Notes under the pieces: generated by a model
What the model was told of the DNA's origin: nothing
Seen by the model: only the letters and a program-made list of their open reading frames with translations
The model's database searches: none
Program-made: the position numbers and the translations under genes
Assembly (NCBI GenBank): GCA_963770045.1
Contig: CAVYOD010000013.1
Location: 124,001-188,000 of the forward strand
Length of the DNA stretch: 64,000 nucleotides
Direction of reading: 5' to 3'
Source: CAVYOD01 sp963770045
GTDB lineage: Bacteria > Acidobacteriota > Aminicenantia > Aminicenantales > CAVYOD01
Shown: positions 25,787 through 34,353 of the stretch, piece after piece
Layout: the number at the start of each line of letters is the position of its first letter
How positions within the stretch are numbered: the first letter of the stretch is position 1

Positions 25787-27445
25787 ATGAAACCCAAGGG
25801 AATTCTTTGGCTCGTCAGCATCGCTGTCCTCTTCTCCATCGGAATTCTCATTCCAACGGGAATCGGGGCCAAAGCCAATAAAATCAAGGCTCCCTGGCCG
25901 GATGAGATCGACAACTGCACGTCGATTCCGGTCAGCAAGGCCGCTTCGGCAGACGGCTCGGTCATGACCAGCCACGCCTGCGATGGGGGTTACGAGTTCC
26001 GGCTGCACGTCGTCCTCGGCCGGACGCACCAGCCCGGCGAGATGCGGACGGTTATGAAAGGGGGCGGGAACGGCGCCGAACAGAAGCAGGCGGTCAAAGG
26101 GGGCGAGATCCCGGAGGTCAAGGAGACCTTCAGCCGTTTTGATATCGCCTACCCGTTCATGAATGAGAAACAGGTCGCCATGGGCGAAACGACCTTCGGC
26201 GGCAGGCAGGAGCTTTATAATCCGGAGGGCTTCTTCGACATCATGGAACTCGAGAGAGTGGCCCTGGAGAGGGCCTCGACGGCCCGGGAAGCCATCAAGA
26301 TCATGGGCGAACTGGCCACCAAATACGGCTACAGCGATTACGGCGAATGTCTGACCGTGTGCGATACCAAAGAGGCCTGGGTCTTCGAGATCATGGGGCC
26401 CGGCCCTCTCCAGATCGGGGCTGTTTGGGCAGCGAGGAGAGTGCCCGACGGCGAAGTCTCGGTGAGCGCCAATCGAAGCCGGATCGGCGAGATCGACAGC
26501 AACGACAAGGAAAATTTTATGGCCTCGGAAAACGTCTTCAAGCTCGGCGAAGAGATGGGCTGGTACAACCCCAAGGCCGGAAAGCCCTTCAAGTTCAACG
26601 AAGCTTATGCGCCGGACGATTCCATCGGCTGCCGCCGCCGGGAATGGCGGGTCCTGAGCACCCTGGCCCCGAGCCTAAAACTCGACCCCTGGGCGCTGGA
26701 ATATCCCTGGTCCGTCAAGCCGGACAAGAAAGTCACCCCGCAGATGATCATGGCTCTCCACCGGGATTATTATCAGGGAACAGAATTTGATCTGAGCAAA
26801 GGCCTCGCCGCCGGGCCCTTCGCCAACCCGATACGGTTCTCGACTTCGGTGCATCCTCCTGAGGGTTACTTGGGCTGGGAAAGGCCGATCTCTATTTTCC
26901 GCTGTTCTTATTGCTTTGTTTCGCAATCGCGGGCCTGGTTGCCGGATTGGGTCGGCGGGCTGATTTGGTTCGCCGAGGACGATCCCAAGACAAGCTGTTT
27001 TGTCCCTCTCTATTGCAGCATCACGACTGTGCCGGAGTCCCTCCAGATCGGACGCCGCGACGTCTTTGACCGCAAATCCGCCTGGTGGGCGTTCGACTTC
27101 GTCTCCAACTGGGCCAACCTCAGGTTCTCGAGCATGATCGAGGACATCCGACGGGCCTATCAGGATTTCGAGACGACCTTCTTCAACCTCCAGCCCGCGG
27201 TCGAGGCCCGGGCCAAAACGCTCTACCAGGACAACCCCCAGGCTTGCCGCGAATACCTGACCAGGTATTCCAACGAGACGGCCCAGCGGGTCGTGGATGA
27301 CTGGTGGACCATGGCCGATTACCTGATCGTCAAATACAACGACGGTTACATCAGCACCCCGGGGAAAATGCCGTCCGCCGGCTATCCCAAGGAATGGCTG
27401 GACGCCGTCGGCTACGGCAAAACAAAGATCATCAATAAGAAGTGA
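25787..27445 (+). CDS. Exported C69-family dipeptidase
   Basis: 552 residues; the ATG follows GACAGGAGG. After a signal peptide (WLVSIAVLFSIGILIPTGIGAKA) comes NCTSIPVSKAASADGSVM, in which Cys44 matches the N-terminal nucleophile of PepD-type Ntn hydrolases once the leader is removed. Further family blocks are RVALERASTAREAIKIMGEL, YGECLTVCDTKEAWVFEI and VPDGEVSVSANRSRIGEID. Length and layout agree with C69 enzymes that release amino acids from dipeptides. It is the last gene of the transporter operon. Its TGA stop is also the first unit of a GTGAGC heptad array. Confidence 0.9.
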   Translation: MKPKGILWLVSIAVLFSIGILIPTGIGAKANKIKAPWPDEIDNCTSIPVSKAASADGSVMTSHACDGGYEFRLHVVLGRTHQPGEMRTVMKGGGNGAEQKQAVKGGEIPEVKETFSRFDIAYPFMNEKQVAMGETTFGGRQELYNPEGFFDIMELERVALERASTAREAIKIMGELATKYGYSDYGECLTVCDTKEAWVFEIMGPGPLQIGAVWAARRVPDGEVSVSANRSRIGEIDSNDKENFMASENVFKLGEEMGWYNPKAGKPFKFNEAYAPDDSIGCRRREWRVLSTLAPSLKLDPWALEYPWSVKPDKKVTPQMIMALHRDYYQGTEFDLSKGLAAGPFANPIRFSTSVHPPEGYLGWERPISIFRCSYCFVSQSRAWLPDWVGGLIWFAEDDPKTSCFVPLYCSITTVPESLQIGRRDVFDRKSAWWAFDFVSNWANLRFSSMIEDIRRAYQDFETTFFNLQPAVEARAKTLYQDNPQACREYLTRYSNETAQRVVDDWWTMADYLIVKYNDGYISTPGKMPSAGYPKEWLDAVGYGKTKIINKK

Positions 27446-28400
27446 ACAGTGAGCCGTGAGCACTGAGCAGAGAAAAGAGTCTATATCGTTTTTTTTCGTC
27501 GCGAGGCTCTCTGCCGTTCCCGGTTCGGCAATTAATATTTAACATCCACATCACCGTAAAGAATTTGTAATTTTTATAAACGACCGTTGTCTCTGACGAC
27601 TTTACCTTTTTCCCCTCGCGATTGATGTAGGCTTCCTCACAAACGAGTCGGCTCGGGAATCTGATTCCATTCTTCTTCACCCCGAACTCTGAAATCAGGG
27701 TTATCCAAGGTTCGGCATTGCTTTTTTTGGCTTGTTCCTCTATGAGTTGATAATTCGTAAGGGACTTTTCATTCCATTCAATCTTCATGATTCCGGAATC
27801 ATTTTCACTCAGCCAGATTTTCCCGTACGGATAAAATCCTGTCAAACCGGACTTGGGAACGGCTTCTATAACCACCACTTTTTCTTGATTCATTGTCTCT
27901 TCATTGACGACTCTCCAATCCAGATAGAGTTGGCCGAATCTCCTGAACAAATCAATGGGCCCGAAGACGACGTTTTCATAGTAAAGGCGGGTCGTTTCCA
28001 ATCGGGCCTCTTTTTGGACCTTTTTCTTGCCGTTCTTCTCCAAGAGGGTTCTTCTTTCTTCGCATTTCTCTTTTTTCCCGATCAGTTGATATTCATAGAG
28101 ATACTTGTTTTTCTTGGTTCTTTCTATGACCTGGAGTTGAGGGATTCCTAGACTATCCCTCTCCATGGGGAGCTCTTTCCGGAATTCCGGAGACTGTCTG
28201 ATTTTCTCAGTGATTTCTTCGAGGCAGACAAAATCAAAAACGGCGTTTTCCAGTCTGTGACAATACTCGCCGGTTTTTTGCAGGATCTCCTTCAGTCTCG
28301 TTTGGTCGGCATTCGCCTGGATGTCATATTGAGATGGTTGACTTTGATAGAGAATGACCATGCCGGCCAATATGGCCAGATTTAGTTTTTCGTTTCTCAT
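27432..28400 (-). CDS. Exported protein of unknown function
   Basis: About 322 residues from the ATG at 28400. A signal-like N-terminus (LNLAILAGMVILYQSQPSQ) is followed by helical then beta-rich sequence with CHRLENAVFDFVCLEEITEK, ERTKKNKYLYEYQLIGKK, LYLDWRVVNEETM and VWLSE-like strands. The pattern recalls outer-membrane lipoprotein-sorting-like beta sheets, but I cannot name a family. The last residues look wrong: shifting frame near 27558 gives a natural end KFFTVDVDVKY with a TAA at 27532. The present frame instead runs through the heptad array of the convergent C69 gene. It is monocistronic and convergent with the transporter operon. Confidence 0.65.
   Translation of the reverse strand: MRNEKLNLAILAGMVILYQSQPSQYDIQANADQTRLKEILQKTGEYCHRLENAVFDFVCLEEITEKIRQSPEFRKELPMERDSLGIPQLQVIERTKKNKYLYEYQLIGKKEKCEERRTLLEKNGKKKVQKEARLETTRLYYENVVFGPIDLFRRFGQLYLDWRVVNEETMNQEKVVVIEAVPKSGLTGFYPYGKIWLSENDSGIMKIEWNEKSLTNYQLIEEQAKKSNAEPWITLISEFGVKKNGIRFPSRLVCEEAYINREGKKVKSSETTVVYKNYKFFTVMWMLNINCRTGNGREPRDEKKRYRLFSLLSAHGSLFTSY
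27443..27470 (+). repeat. GTGAGC-type heptad array beginning at the C69 stop codon
   Basis: TGAACAG, TGAGCCG, TGAGCAC and TGAGCAG follow in 7-base steps, and the first TGA is the stop codon of the dipeptidase gene. The neighbouring minus-strand gene also reads into this array after an apparent frameshift. Confidence 0.65.
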
Positions 28401-28613
28401 TTCTTGCGCAATTTCGAGAGCCAGCGCCAACGCTTTAGTGGAACGAATCTGTTGTTCGCCGCAGAAAGACTTTTTCCCCTGTTATCACGGCTGGCACGCC
28501 CTTACCCCCTGAATAAAACATACCACCGGAGGACGCTGCCTGTCAAAGAGTTAGGTCGTAATAAAAGCAGAAAGAACTAAGTGGCTAGAAGCGGAATTCC
28601 AGATCTGGCCCGA

Positions 28614-29669
28614 TCATCTTAAGAGGCCATGAGAGTATAAACTCCATAGATGCCATGGCCACATCAACTGATCCGGGACCATCTCGCTGTTCGGAAAATC
28701 TACTCCCCGTCGCTGTAATCGCCAGGGAAGCGGCGATGGGTCCCAGGGCAGCCCGTAGCGCTGGGCGATCCCCCGGATATGGAGGAGATGAATAATCGGA
28801 ATCCGCCGAAGGGCCATCTCCTGAAGGACTCCCCGCTTGGCCGGAGGCACTTCCGAAGCCAATCCGGCCAACCCGGGCTCGAGTTTGAGCACACTCGGGT
28901 CGGTGCCGATGTTCGCCCAGCTCCCTCCGATGTTGACAAAAGCTCTGATCGGCGCACCCGCTGCACTTTCGTCGTAGAGCTTCATCCTCAATCGGACATT
29001 TTTCATGAGGTCGGGCTCGTCGATGAAGAAAATCCCGGTTCGCTTGATCTTGTCCAAGAGGATGGCCCGCCCTTCGGGGCTCATGTCTTGACCGCCGTCT
29101 CCCTCTCCTCCCAAAGAGTAGGCCAGGGGCGGTGGACGAAAGAGCCCCGCCTTGTTGAGGCAGCCCTCCATCTCGATCCAGCCGAACTCCGGTCTGTTGG
29201 CGCCCCACTGGGAAGCTCCCAGAGAACAGATGAGGAGCGCCCGGAGCTCCAAGGCCCTGGTGGCAGAAAGCACGGCAATCACGAGCGCGGGGAAAGAGCC
29301 GGAGGCTCCGATGGCGACCGTATCCCCCCGTCTCACCCCCGCCAGCTGAAGCAGATGGACCAGAAGCCCGGCAAAATTGGGGTTCGTGGTCGTCCTTTTG
29401 GCCTCGAGATTTCCGAGAGTTGTCGTCGTGGATGATGTCTCCAGGCCGACGAGTCCGGTCTGGTTGATGTCGGTCTTTCTATCGATCCGAAGATGCTTTT
29501 CCTCTGCACAGGCACGGATCGCCGCCGAGGCTTGATCCATGATCTCCGCCGCCCGGACCATCTCCCTGATCTCGGTCGGCTCGCGGCTCGCGGGGATGAA
29601 TCGGGTCAGAGCGAAAAAGATCAGACTCAAGAAGCCAAGGACATAAACGGAGACGACTCTATTTTTCAA
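28614..29669 (-). CDS. pgsW: Poly-gamma-glutamate system protein
   Basis: 351 residues; a TTG start at 29669 overlaps the pgsC stop (TTGA). An N-terminal membrane anchor (VYVLGFLSLIFFALTRFI) is followed by GLVGLETSSTTTTLGNLEAK, RRGDTVAIGASGSFPALVIA, FVNIGGSWANIGTDPSVL and IPIIHLLHIRGIAQRYGLPW. These match PgsW-type proteins found with pgsBC. Shifting frame near 28728 ends the protein PGDYSDGE at 28700, closer to the family end, so the last 35 or so residues shown here are probably out of frame. The exact role in polymer handling is not established. It is the third gene of the pgs cluster. Confidence 0.82.
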   Translation of the reverse strand: MKNRVVSVYVLGFLSLIFFALTRFIPASREPTEIREMVRAAEIMDQASAAIRACAEEKHLRIDRKTDINQTGLVGLETSSTTTTLGNLEAKRTTTNPNFAGLLVHLLQLAGVRRGDTVAIGASGSFPALVIAVLSATRALELRALLICSLGASQWGANRPEFGWIEMEGCLNKAGLFRPPPLAYSLGGEGDGGQDMSPEGRAILLDKIKRTGIFFIDEPDLMKNVRLRMKLYDESAAGAPIRAFVNIGGSWANIGTDPSVLKLEPGLAGLASEVPPAKRGVLQEMALRRIPIIHLLHIRGIAQRYGLPWDPSPLPWRLQRRGVDFPNSEMVPDQLMWPWHLWSLYSHGLLR

Positions 29670-30091
29670 ATCAACCTGACCAAAAAATAAGTGACCACGG
29701 AAACGGTCGCCAGTGAGGCCAGAGCCGGGAGAGGCTTCTGCCTCTGAAGATTATTGGCCAGAACGCCGGGGATGACCCAGCCGATGACCCGGAGCTCGAA
29801 AGGCGCCGGAAAAAGATGAGGCAGGAGGAGGAACCAGACCTCGGCCCAGACTCCGCCCAAAAGGACCATCATCACAAAACGACGCCGGCCGTAGAGGATC
29901 AAGAAACGCGACAAGAATCTGTAGCTAAGAAGGCTTATGAGCGCGACGAGGAGTGTCATCAAAACGCGGAGGGGCTGGTCCAGATAAAGCGCCACATACC
30001 CGGGGACGATGATCCCTCCCGGAGAAATGTCCGTTATCTCAATATAGATTGCCGCGACGACCAAACCGATGACCAGCGTCTCAATAACCAT
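29666..30091 (-). CDS. pgsC: Poly-gamma-glutamate biosynthesis protein PgsC/CapC
   Basis: 141 residues from the ATG at 30091, overlapping the end of pgsB by 11 bases. Hydrophobic throughout, it opens with MVIETLVIGLVVAAIYIEIT, then SPGGIIVPGYVALYLDQPLR and FVMMVLLGGVWAEVW. It ends with VIGWVIPGVLANNLQRQ, the standard CapC pattern. CapC is a small inner-membrane partner of the CapB ligase and is needed for gamma-glutamyl polymer synthesis or translocation. Length matches the family (about 150). It is translationally coupled to pgsW downstream. Confidence 0.9.
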   Translation of the reverse strand: MVIETLVIGLVVAAIYIEITDISPGGIIVPGYVALYLDQPLRVLMTLLVALISLLSYRFLSRFLILYGRRRFVMMVLLGGVWAEVWFLLLPHLFPAPFELRVIGWVIPGVLANNLQRQKPLPALASLATVSVVTYFLVRLI

Positions 30092-31261
30092 AGGGGATTC
30101 CCACCTTGTCCCAATATTCGACGACGGCCTGGCCGAAGCCTTGCATATTGCCCAGTCCGATGACCAGCGCATCTCTTCCTGGCTCGGGGACCATCCTGGT
30201 CATCAGAGCCTCAGGATTCCTTTCAGGAAAGGCTCGCACCCTGGCCTTTGTCCGGCCCCCAAGCCGCCGTTTCAAGTTCAGAGCGTGAGGGTAATAGCCG
30301 GCAAAAATGATTTCGTCGAATCCAGACCAGGGCTCCGCCTGGAGCGCCTGGAGCCATTGAAGGCTTCTGTCTCCCCGGTCCTCACGCAGGTTGAAAAGGC
30401 CGATCATTTTTTTCCCCTTCCAGGGTGCTCGGGATTTGATCCTGGATAAGACGGCCAGGCTCGATTCCGGGTCGTTGGCGGCAAAACCGTTGGCAAGAAT
30501 AAAGTTGCGAGGCGGTGTTCCGAATGAGGCTCCCCAAATCCTGAGGCTCCCGAAATCCGGGTCTGGCGCTTCTCATTCCATGGAGGGCGAGTCTCTTTTT
30601 TGAGGCCCACTGACTCGGAAACAGCCATGGCCAGCCTGAGGTTCTCGGGAAACTCAAAATCGCTTTCCTCGGGACGTTTGGCCACAGGGTTGAGTTTGGC
30701 GCCAACCTTCCCGGCCCGCTCGGAGAATTCGCGGTACGATTCCTCCTCGGGCACAAAAACCGTGCAATTTCGCCTGATGGCAGAAGCCAGGACCCCGGCT
30801 ATTTCTCTCTTGGTGCAACCCATCAAATCCAAGTGGTCCAGCCGGACATTTGTTATAACCAGGAGATGTGGCTTCAGCAGGCGGTTGGATTCAACGCTCA
30901 AGCACTCTCTCTGAACAGACATCAATTCGACGACCAGGGCTTCGACGCCAAGCCGGGAGGCAAGGCGAACGATCTTTTTCTGTTCCAAGATCGACGCCGG
31001 TCCCCGCCTCTTTATTTCCCGCTCCCCTCCCTCCGGCAATGTGATGACCGGTTTGGAGCCGGTCGTCTTGGCCAAGGTCCTGTATCCGGCCTCCCGGAAA
31101 GCGGCCGCGATCAGGCGGCTGACGCTCGATTTCCCTCTCGTCCCCGTAATGCAAACCCGGAGTGGTATCTTTTTGAGCCTTCGCTCATGAGCCAGGCGCT
31201 CCCAAAGCAGGTAGAGGACGGAGATTCCCAGGGAGAAAGCGCCGATGACAAAGACTTTCGT
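30081..31261 (-). CDS. pgsB: Poly-gamma-glutamate synthase PgsB/CapB (Mur-ligase-like; frameshifted)
   Basis: A membrane anchor (VFVIGAFSLGISVLYLLW) is followed by the P-loop CITGTRGKSSVSRLIAAAFR, then AKTTGSKPVI, LLKPHLLVITNVRLDHLDLMG, LANGFAANDPESSLAV, LFNLREDRGDRSLQW and a C-terminus ending GIPYGY. This is the CapB amide ligase that joins gamma-linked glutamates using ATP. Two frame changes near 30603 and 30558 are needed to read the middle. No ATG, GTG or TTG precedes the P-loop in frame. The best ribosome site, GAGGAG, sits 7 bases before an ACG at 31261, so the start is unusual or the base is in error. It overlaps pgsC by 11 bases. Confidence 0.82.
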
Positions 31262-31302
31262 CGCGGCTCTCCTCGAACACGCGAGCCGGAACCGGCTCCA
31301 GA

Positions 31303-33663
31303 TTAAAACGGCATAAAAGCCGCCGGCCGGGGCGTATCCTCGGTCCTCGCTTTGTTCAAGACTCTCATGAAGGTCGCGGAGAAAAGATTCGCCAAGTCTT
31401 CGTTTTCATACTTGGCTTTGAGCATCTCTCCAATCATCCTGACCATTTGGTCCTTGCCGGCTTTTTCCCAGAGGGAATTCTCGCTGACGATGGAGAGATT
31501 TTCGGTCCCGATCGCTTTTTTTGCCTCGTCAAGCTTCTTGAAATAGGAAGCTCCATCCTCGTCCTTCCCCATCACCAGGCCGATTGAAGAGCCGGTCTTT
31601 TTGACGAGGTCGAGGACATCCTTGTCGGGGAGGCTGTTCATCTCCAGGAAGACGGGCTTTTTGGAATTTTCCAGCAACGCTCTTGCCTGAGAAGGCTCCA
31701 GCCCTCCGACGATCAGAAGGAGGTTCGCCTTTCCTGTGGCTTCGACGATTTTCTTTCCCTCCTCGCTCAGGCCTTTGTCGGAGAAAAGAAACCCCGGCGC
31801 CTCGAGGAGGACGAAAGCAATTCCCTGCTTTGATAAAACATCCGCCCACCGCGGATCGTCGCGGATCGTGGAGATTCCTCGAATCCCGAACAGGACCGTC
31901 GTGTTCGCCGGCGCCCGGCCTCGCCTCATCATCATGGGACCGCCTCCGCCAGCCCCGTAGGGAACGAGCCCCTTGCTCGCCTTGAGATTTTCTTGGCCGG
32001 AGAAGAGATTTTTTATAACGTCGACCCTCAAGGCATCGCCGGTCTGCCCTTCTTTCTCGCTGACGACGGCCAGCTGAAAATCGACTTCGGGGTCCTTCAC
32101 GTCTTTGTGCTCTTCAATGACCTTGTCCAGCGGCGAACTCTTGTAGTTGACGATTGTCTCGTATTTCCAGTAGTAGTTCTCCCGGCGCTGAGCGAGAATC
32201 GGAACCTTGGGCTCCGAGGCCAGGATTTCTACGGCCGCCTCAACAAAATCGCCTGTGTTTTTCAAGACTTCTGGCTTGATGAGGTCTATCGTGTCGCCGG
32301 TCCGGTGGTACTTGAAATGGTAGCCGTCGGTCATGATGGCGAACGCGGGCACCCCTCCAAAGAGAAAATAGGTTTGGTCCGATCCCCCGGGGCCTCCTCG
32401 GCCGGGAATGACATTATCCAGTAACTCTTTGGGAAGGCGGCCCTTCAGAAGATCCCAGATCTCCGGTCCGTAATAGATCCCGGGGAAATTGGCCTTGCCG
32501 TTTCCATGGCCGACCATGTCCATATTGATGTAGGTCACGGTTTTTTCGAGCGGATAGAGCGGATTCTCGGTGTAATATTTGGAACCCAGCAATCCCGCCT
32601 CTTCCGCGGCCCAAAGGGCAAAGATGAGCGTCCTTTTGGGCTTCTCTTGGTTGAGTTTCATGATCCTGGCAATTTCCATGACAACCGCTGTGCCCGAGGC
32701 ATTGTCGTTGGCCCCGTGGAGGACATCGCCTGATGAGTCGATCCCGAGGTGATCCATGTGGGCGCCGATGATGACATATTCATTCTTGAGGTTAGTATCG
32801 GTCCCCGGCATTCTGGCCAGGACATTGCGGGTCGGCCTCTTCTCGTCAAGCGTGTCCCTTAGGTTGACGAACGCTTCCACTCCGGTATCAAAAGATTGAG
32901 GTTTGGAGGTCTCTTCGACCTGCCCGAAAAGGTAGCGAAGTTCGGTTTTCAAATATTTGAAAATGAAATCAATGACCTTGCTTTCGACAGAGATGATCAC
33001 AAAATCAGGCCGGTAAACTTCTTTTTTCAGGCCGCCGCGGAAGCCCATGTAGCCCATCGTCGCCTGACTATCGCTCTGGAACGTCAGTACTCCCCGGGCT
33101 CCATGGTCTTGGGCCGCCTTGATCCGGTTTTGGAACTGAGCTTCGTCCTTGAGCTTGTCTTCGAGCTTGCGCGGGGTGTCCGTAGAAAAAAGGGCCAACT
33201 TGCCCTTGACGTCCACGCCGGCGTAGTCATCATAATCTTTCTGCGGGGCGGAGATGCCATAGCCGACGAAGACGATATCTCCGACAAAGCTGCCTGAGCC
33301 GGAATATCGCTGGGCTCGCCAATCTTCACTATAAACGTATTCCCGCTTGGACTTTCCCGAGATGATTTCTAGAACTGGGCCCTGCTCGATATTGTTATAC
33401 TCAAGGGTGAAATCCTGGAAGTAACTTCCGTTCGCCCCTCCGGGCTCGAGGCCCCACTCTTTCAATTTCGAAGCGATATATTCGGCCCCCATCTGACCCC
33501 CCGAATCGCCGCTTTTCCGTCCTTGCATCGCATCGGACGCCAGCACCCTGATGTAACTGAGGGCGGCCTGTCCGTCAAAGGACACTTTCTTCTCTTTGGC
33601 CGGGAGGGGAGAGAAAAAGAAAGACAAGGTCAGCACCAGGCTGATGATTGATCGTAAGATCAT
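31303..33663 (-). CDS. Exported M28 peptidase with PA domain and a degenerate M19-like C-terminal region
   Basis: About 786 residues from the ATG at 33663 after GAAGGAGG. It has a signal peptide (ISLVLTLSFFFSPLPAKE) and a PA domain (about 125-290). The M28 core carries all canonical residues: AHMDHLG, GANDNASGTA, AAEEAGLLGS, NMDMVG and YHRTGDT. After about residue 530 comes a second region with FGIRGISTIRDDPRW, GLSEEGKKIVEATGKANLL and ARALLENSKKPVFLE. It recalls the second half of membrane dipeptidases (M19) but lacks their metal ligands. Probably a broad aminopeptidase outside the cytoplasm. It ends 42 bases before pgsB on the same strand and may be co-transcribed. Confidence 0.9.
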   Translation of the reverse strand: MILRSIISLVLTLSFFFSPLPAKEKKVSFDGQAALSYIRVLASDAMQGRKSGDSGGQMGAEYIASKLKEWGLEPGGANGSYFQDFTLEYNNIEQGPVLEIISGKSKREYVYSEDWRAQRYSGSGSFVGDIVFVGYGISAPQKDYDDYAGVDVKGKLALFSTDTPRKLEDKLKDEAQFQNRIKAAQDHGARGVLTFQSDSQATMGYMGFRGGLKKEVYRPDFVIISVESKVIDFIFKYLKTELRYLFGQVEETSKPQSFDTGVEAFVNLRDTLDEKRPTRNVLARMPGTDTNLKNEYVIIGAHMDHLGIDSSGDVLHGANDNASGTAVVMEIARIMKLNQEKPKRTLIFALWAAEEAGLLGSKYYTENPLYPLEKTVTYINMDMVGHGNGKANFPGIYYGPEIWDLLKGRLPKELLDNVIPGRGGPGGSDQTYFLFGGVPAFAIMTDGYHFKYHRTGDTIDLIKPEVLKNTGDFVEAAVEILASEPKVPILAQRRENYYWKYETIVNYKSSPLDKVIEEHKDVKDPEVDFQLAVVSEKEGQTGDALRVDVIKNLFSGQENLKASKGLVPYGAGGGGPMMMRRGRAPANTTVLFGIRGISTIRDDPRWADVLSKQGIAFVLLEAPGFLFSDKGLSEEGKKIVEATGKANLLLIVGGLEPSQARALLENSKKPVFLEMNSLPDKDVLDLVKKTGSSIGLVMGKDEDGASYFKKLDEAKKAIGTENLSIVSENSLWEKAGKDQMVRMIGEMLKAKYENEDLANLFSATFMRVLNKARTEDTPRPAAFMPF

Positions 33664-33813
33664 GGGGGCCTCCTTCAAAAAATCCGAAGCTCACATATTA
33701 CACCAAAAGCGGGAAAAATAGAAAACCCGAACGCTGGGGAAAGAGGCGATAATTTATTAATTCGCCACGTGTCCAGGGATTTTTGCTAAAATGAAAAAAC
33801 AAGGAGAGACATC

Positions 33814-34125
33814 ATGGCCCAACAGCGAATTGATTTCCAAAGCCTGCCCTGGGAGAGTCCGGCGCCGGGAATCCGGTTCAAGGCTCATGTGGCCGAGGGC
33901 AAGAAAATAAGGCTCCTGGAATTTACCGACCTGCTTTTCGAAAAAGACTGGTGCCTCAAAGGACATCTTGGATATGTCCTGGAGGGGCGAATGAAGATCG
34001 AGTTTCAGGGGGTCCTTCTCGAATACAAGGCAGGCGACGGCATCTTCATCTCTGAGGGAGAGGGTCATAAGGCTCAGATCGCCAAGGGCGAGCGGGCTTT
34101 GATGATCATGTTTGAAAAACCGTAA
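33814..34125 (+). CDS. Small single-domain cupin
   Basis: 103 residues; the ATG follows AAGGAGAG. The cupin barrel is visible in LEFTDLLFEKDWCLKGHLGYVLEGRM (motif 1) and YKAGDGIFISEGEGHKAQI (motif 2). The usual His pair of motif 1 is partly replaced (only GHLGYVLEG), so metal binding is uncertain. Such small cupins bind sugars or amino acids or act as isomerases; nothing here fixes a substrate. It lies alone, divergent from the M28 gene and convergent with the DUF5916 gene. Confidence 0.75.
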   Translation: MAQQRIDFQSLPWESPAPGIRFKAHVAEGKKIRLLEFTDLLFEKDWCLKGHLGYVLEGRMKIEFQGVLLEYKAGDGIFISEGEGHKAQIAKGERALMIMFEKP

Positions 34126-34149
34126 GACGTCATCTCGTCAAGAACATAA

Positions 34150-34352
34150 AACGTCGTCTCGTCATCTTGTCATCTGGTCGTCTCGTCCAGAAGAAGATAC
34201 CTATCCTCCATTTTGTTGGAGCTGATATCTCGCTCATGAGAAGGCTCATGCTGGCGCAAGCCTGGCCGAGGGGAAAGAAGGGAAGGAACCAAAAATGGGC
34301 AGTTTGACCTTTGACGCGATAGACGGAATGACGAGACGACGAGATGGACGTC
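34150..34352. repeat. Paired CGTCNTCT octamer arrays in a convergent gap
   Basis: After the cupin stop, CGTCGTCT, CGTCATCT, TGTCATCT and GGTCGTCT follow in 8-base steps (34150-34190). Next to the stop of the convergent DUF5916 gene the same unit lies on the opposite strand (34321-34352). The arrays face each other and could form a hairpin. About 130 bases between them hold no gene. Confidence 0.55.
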
Positions 34353-34353
34353 C

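Noticed and set aside
33814..34125. Germin-like oxalate oxidase for the cupin
   Set aside because: The metal-binding His-x-His pair and the Glu of motif 1 are incomplete, so no enzymatic role can be supported.
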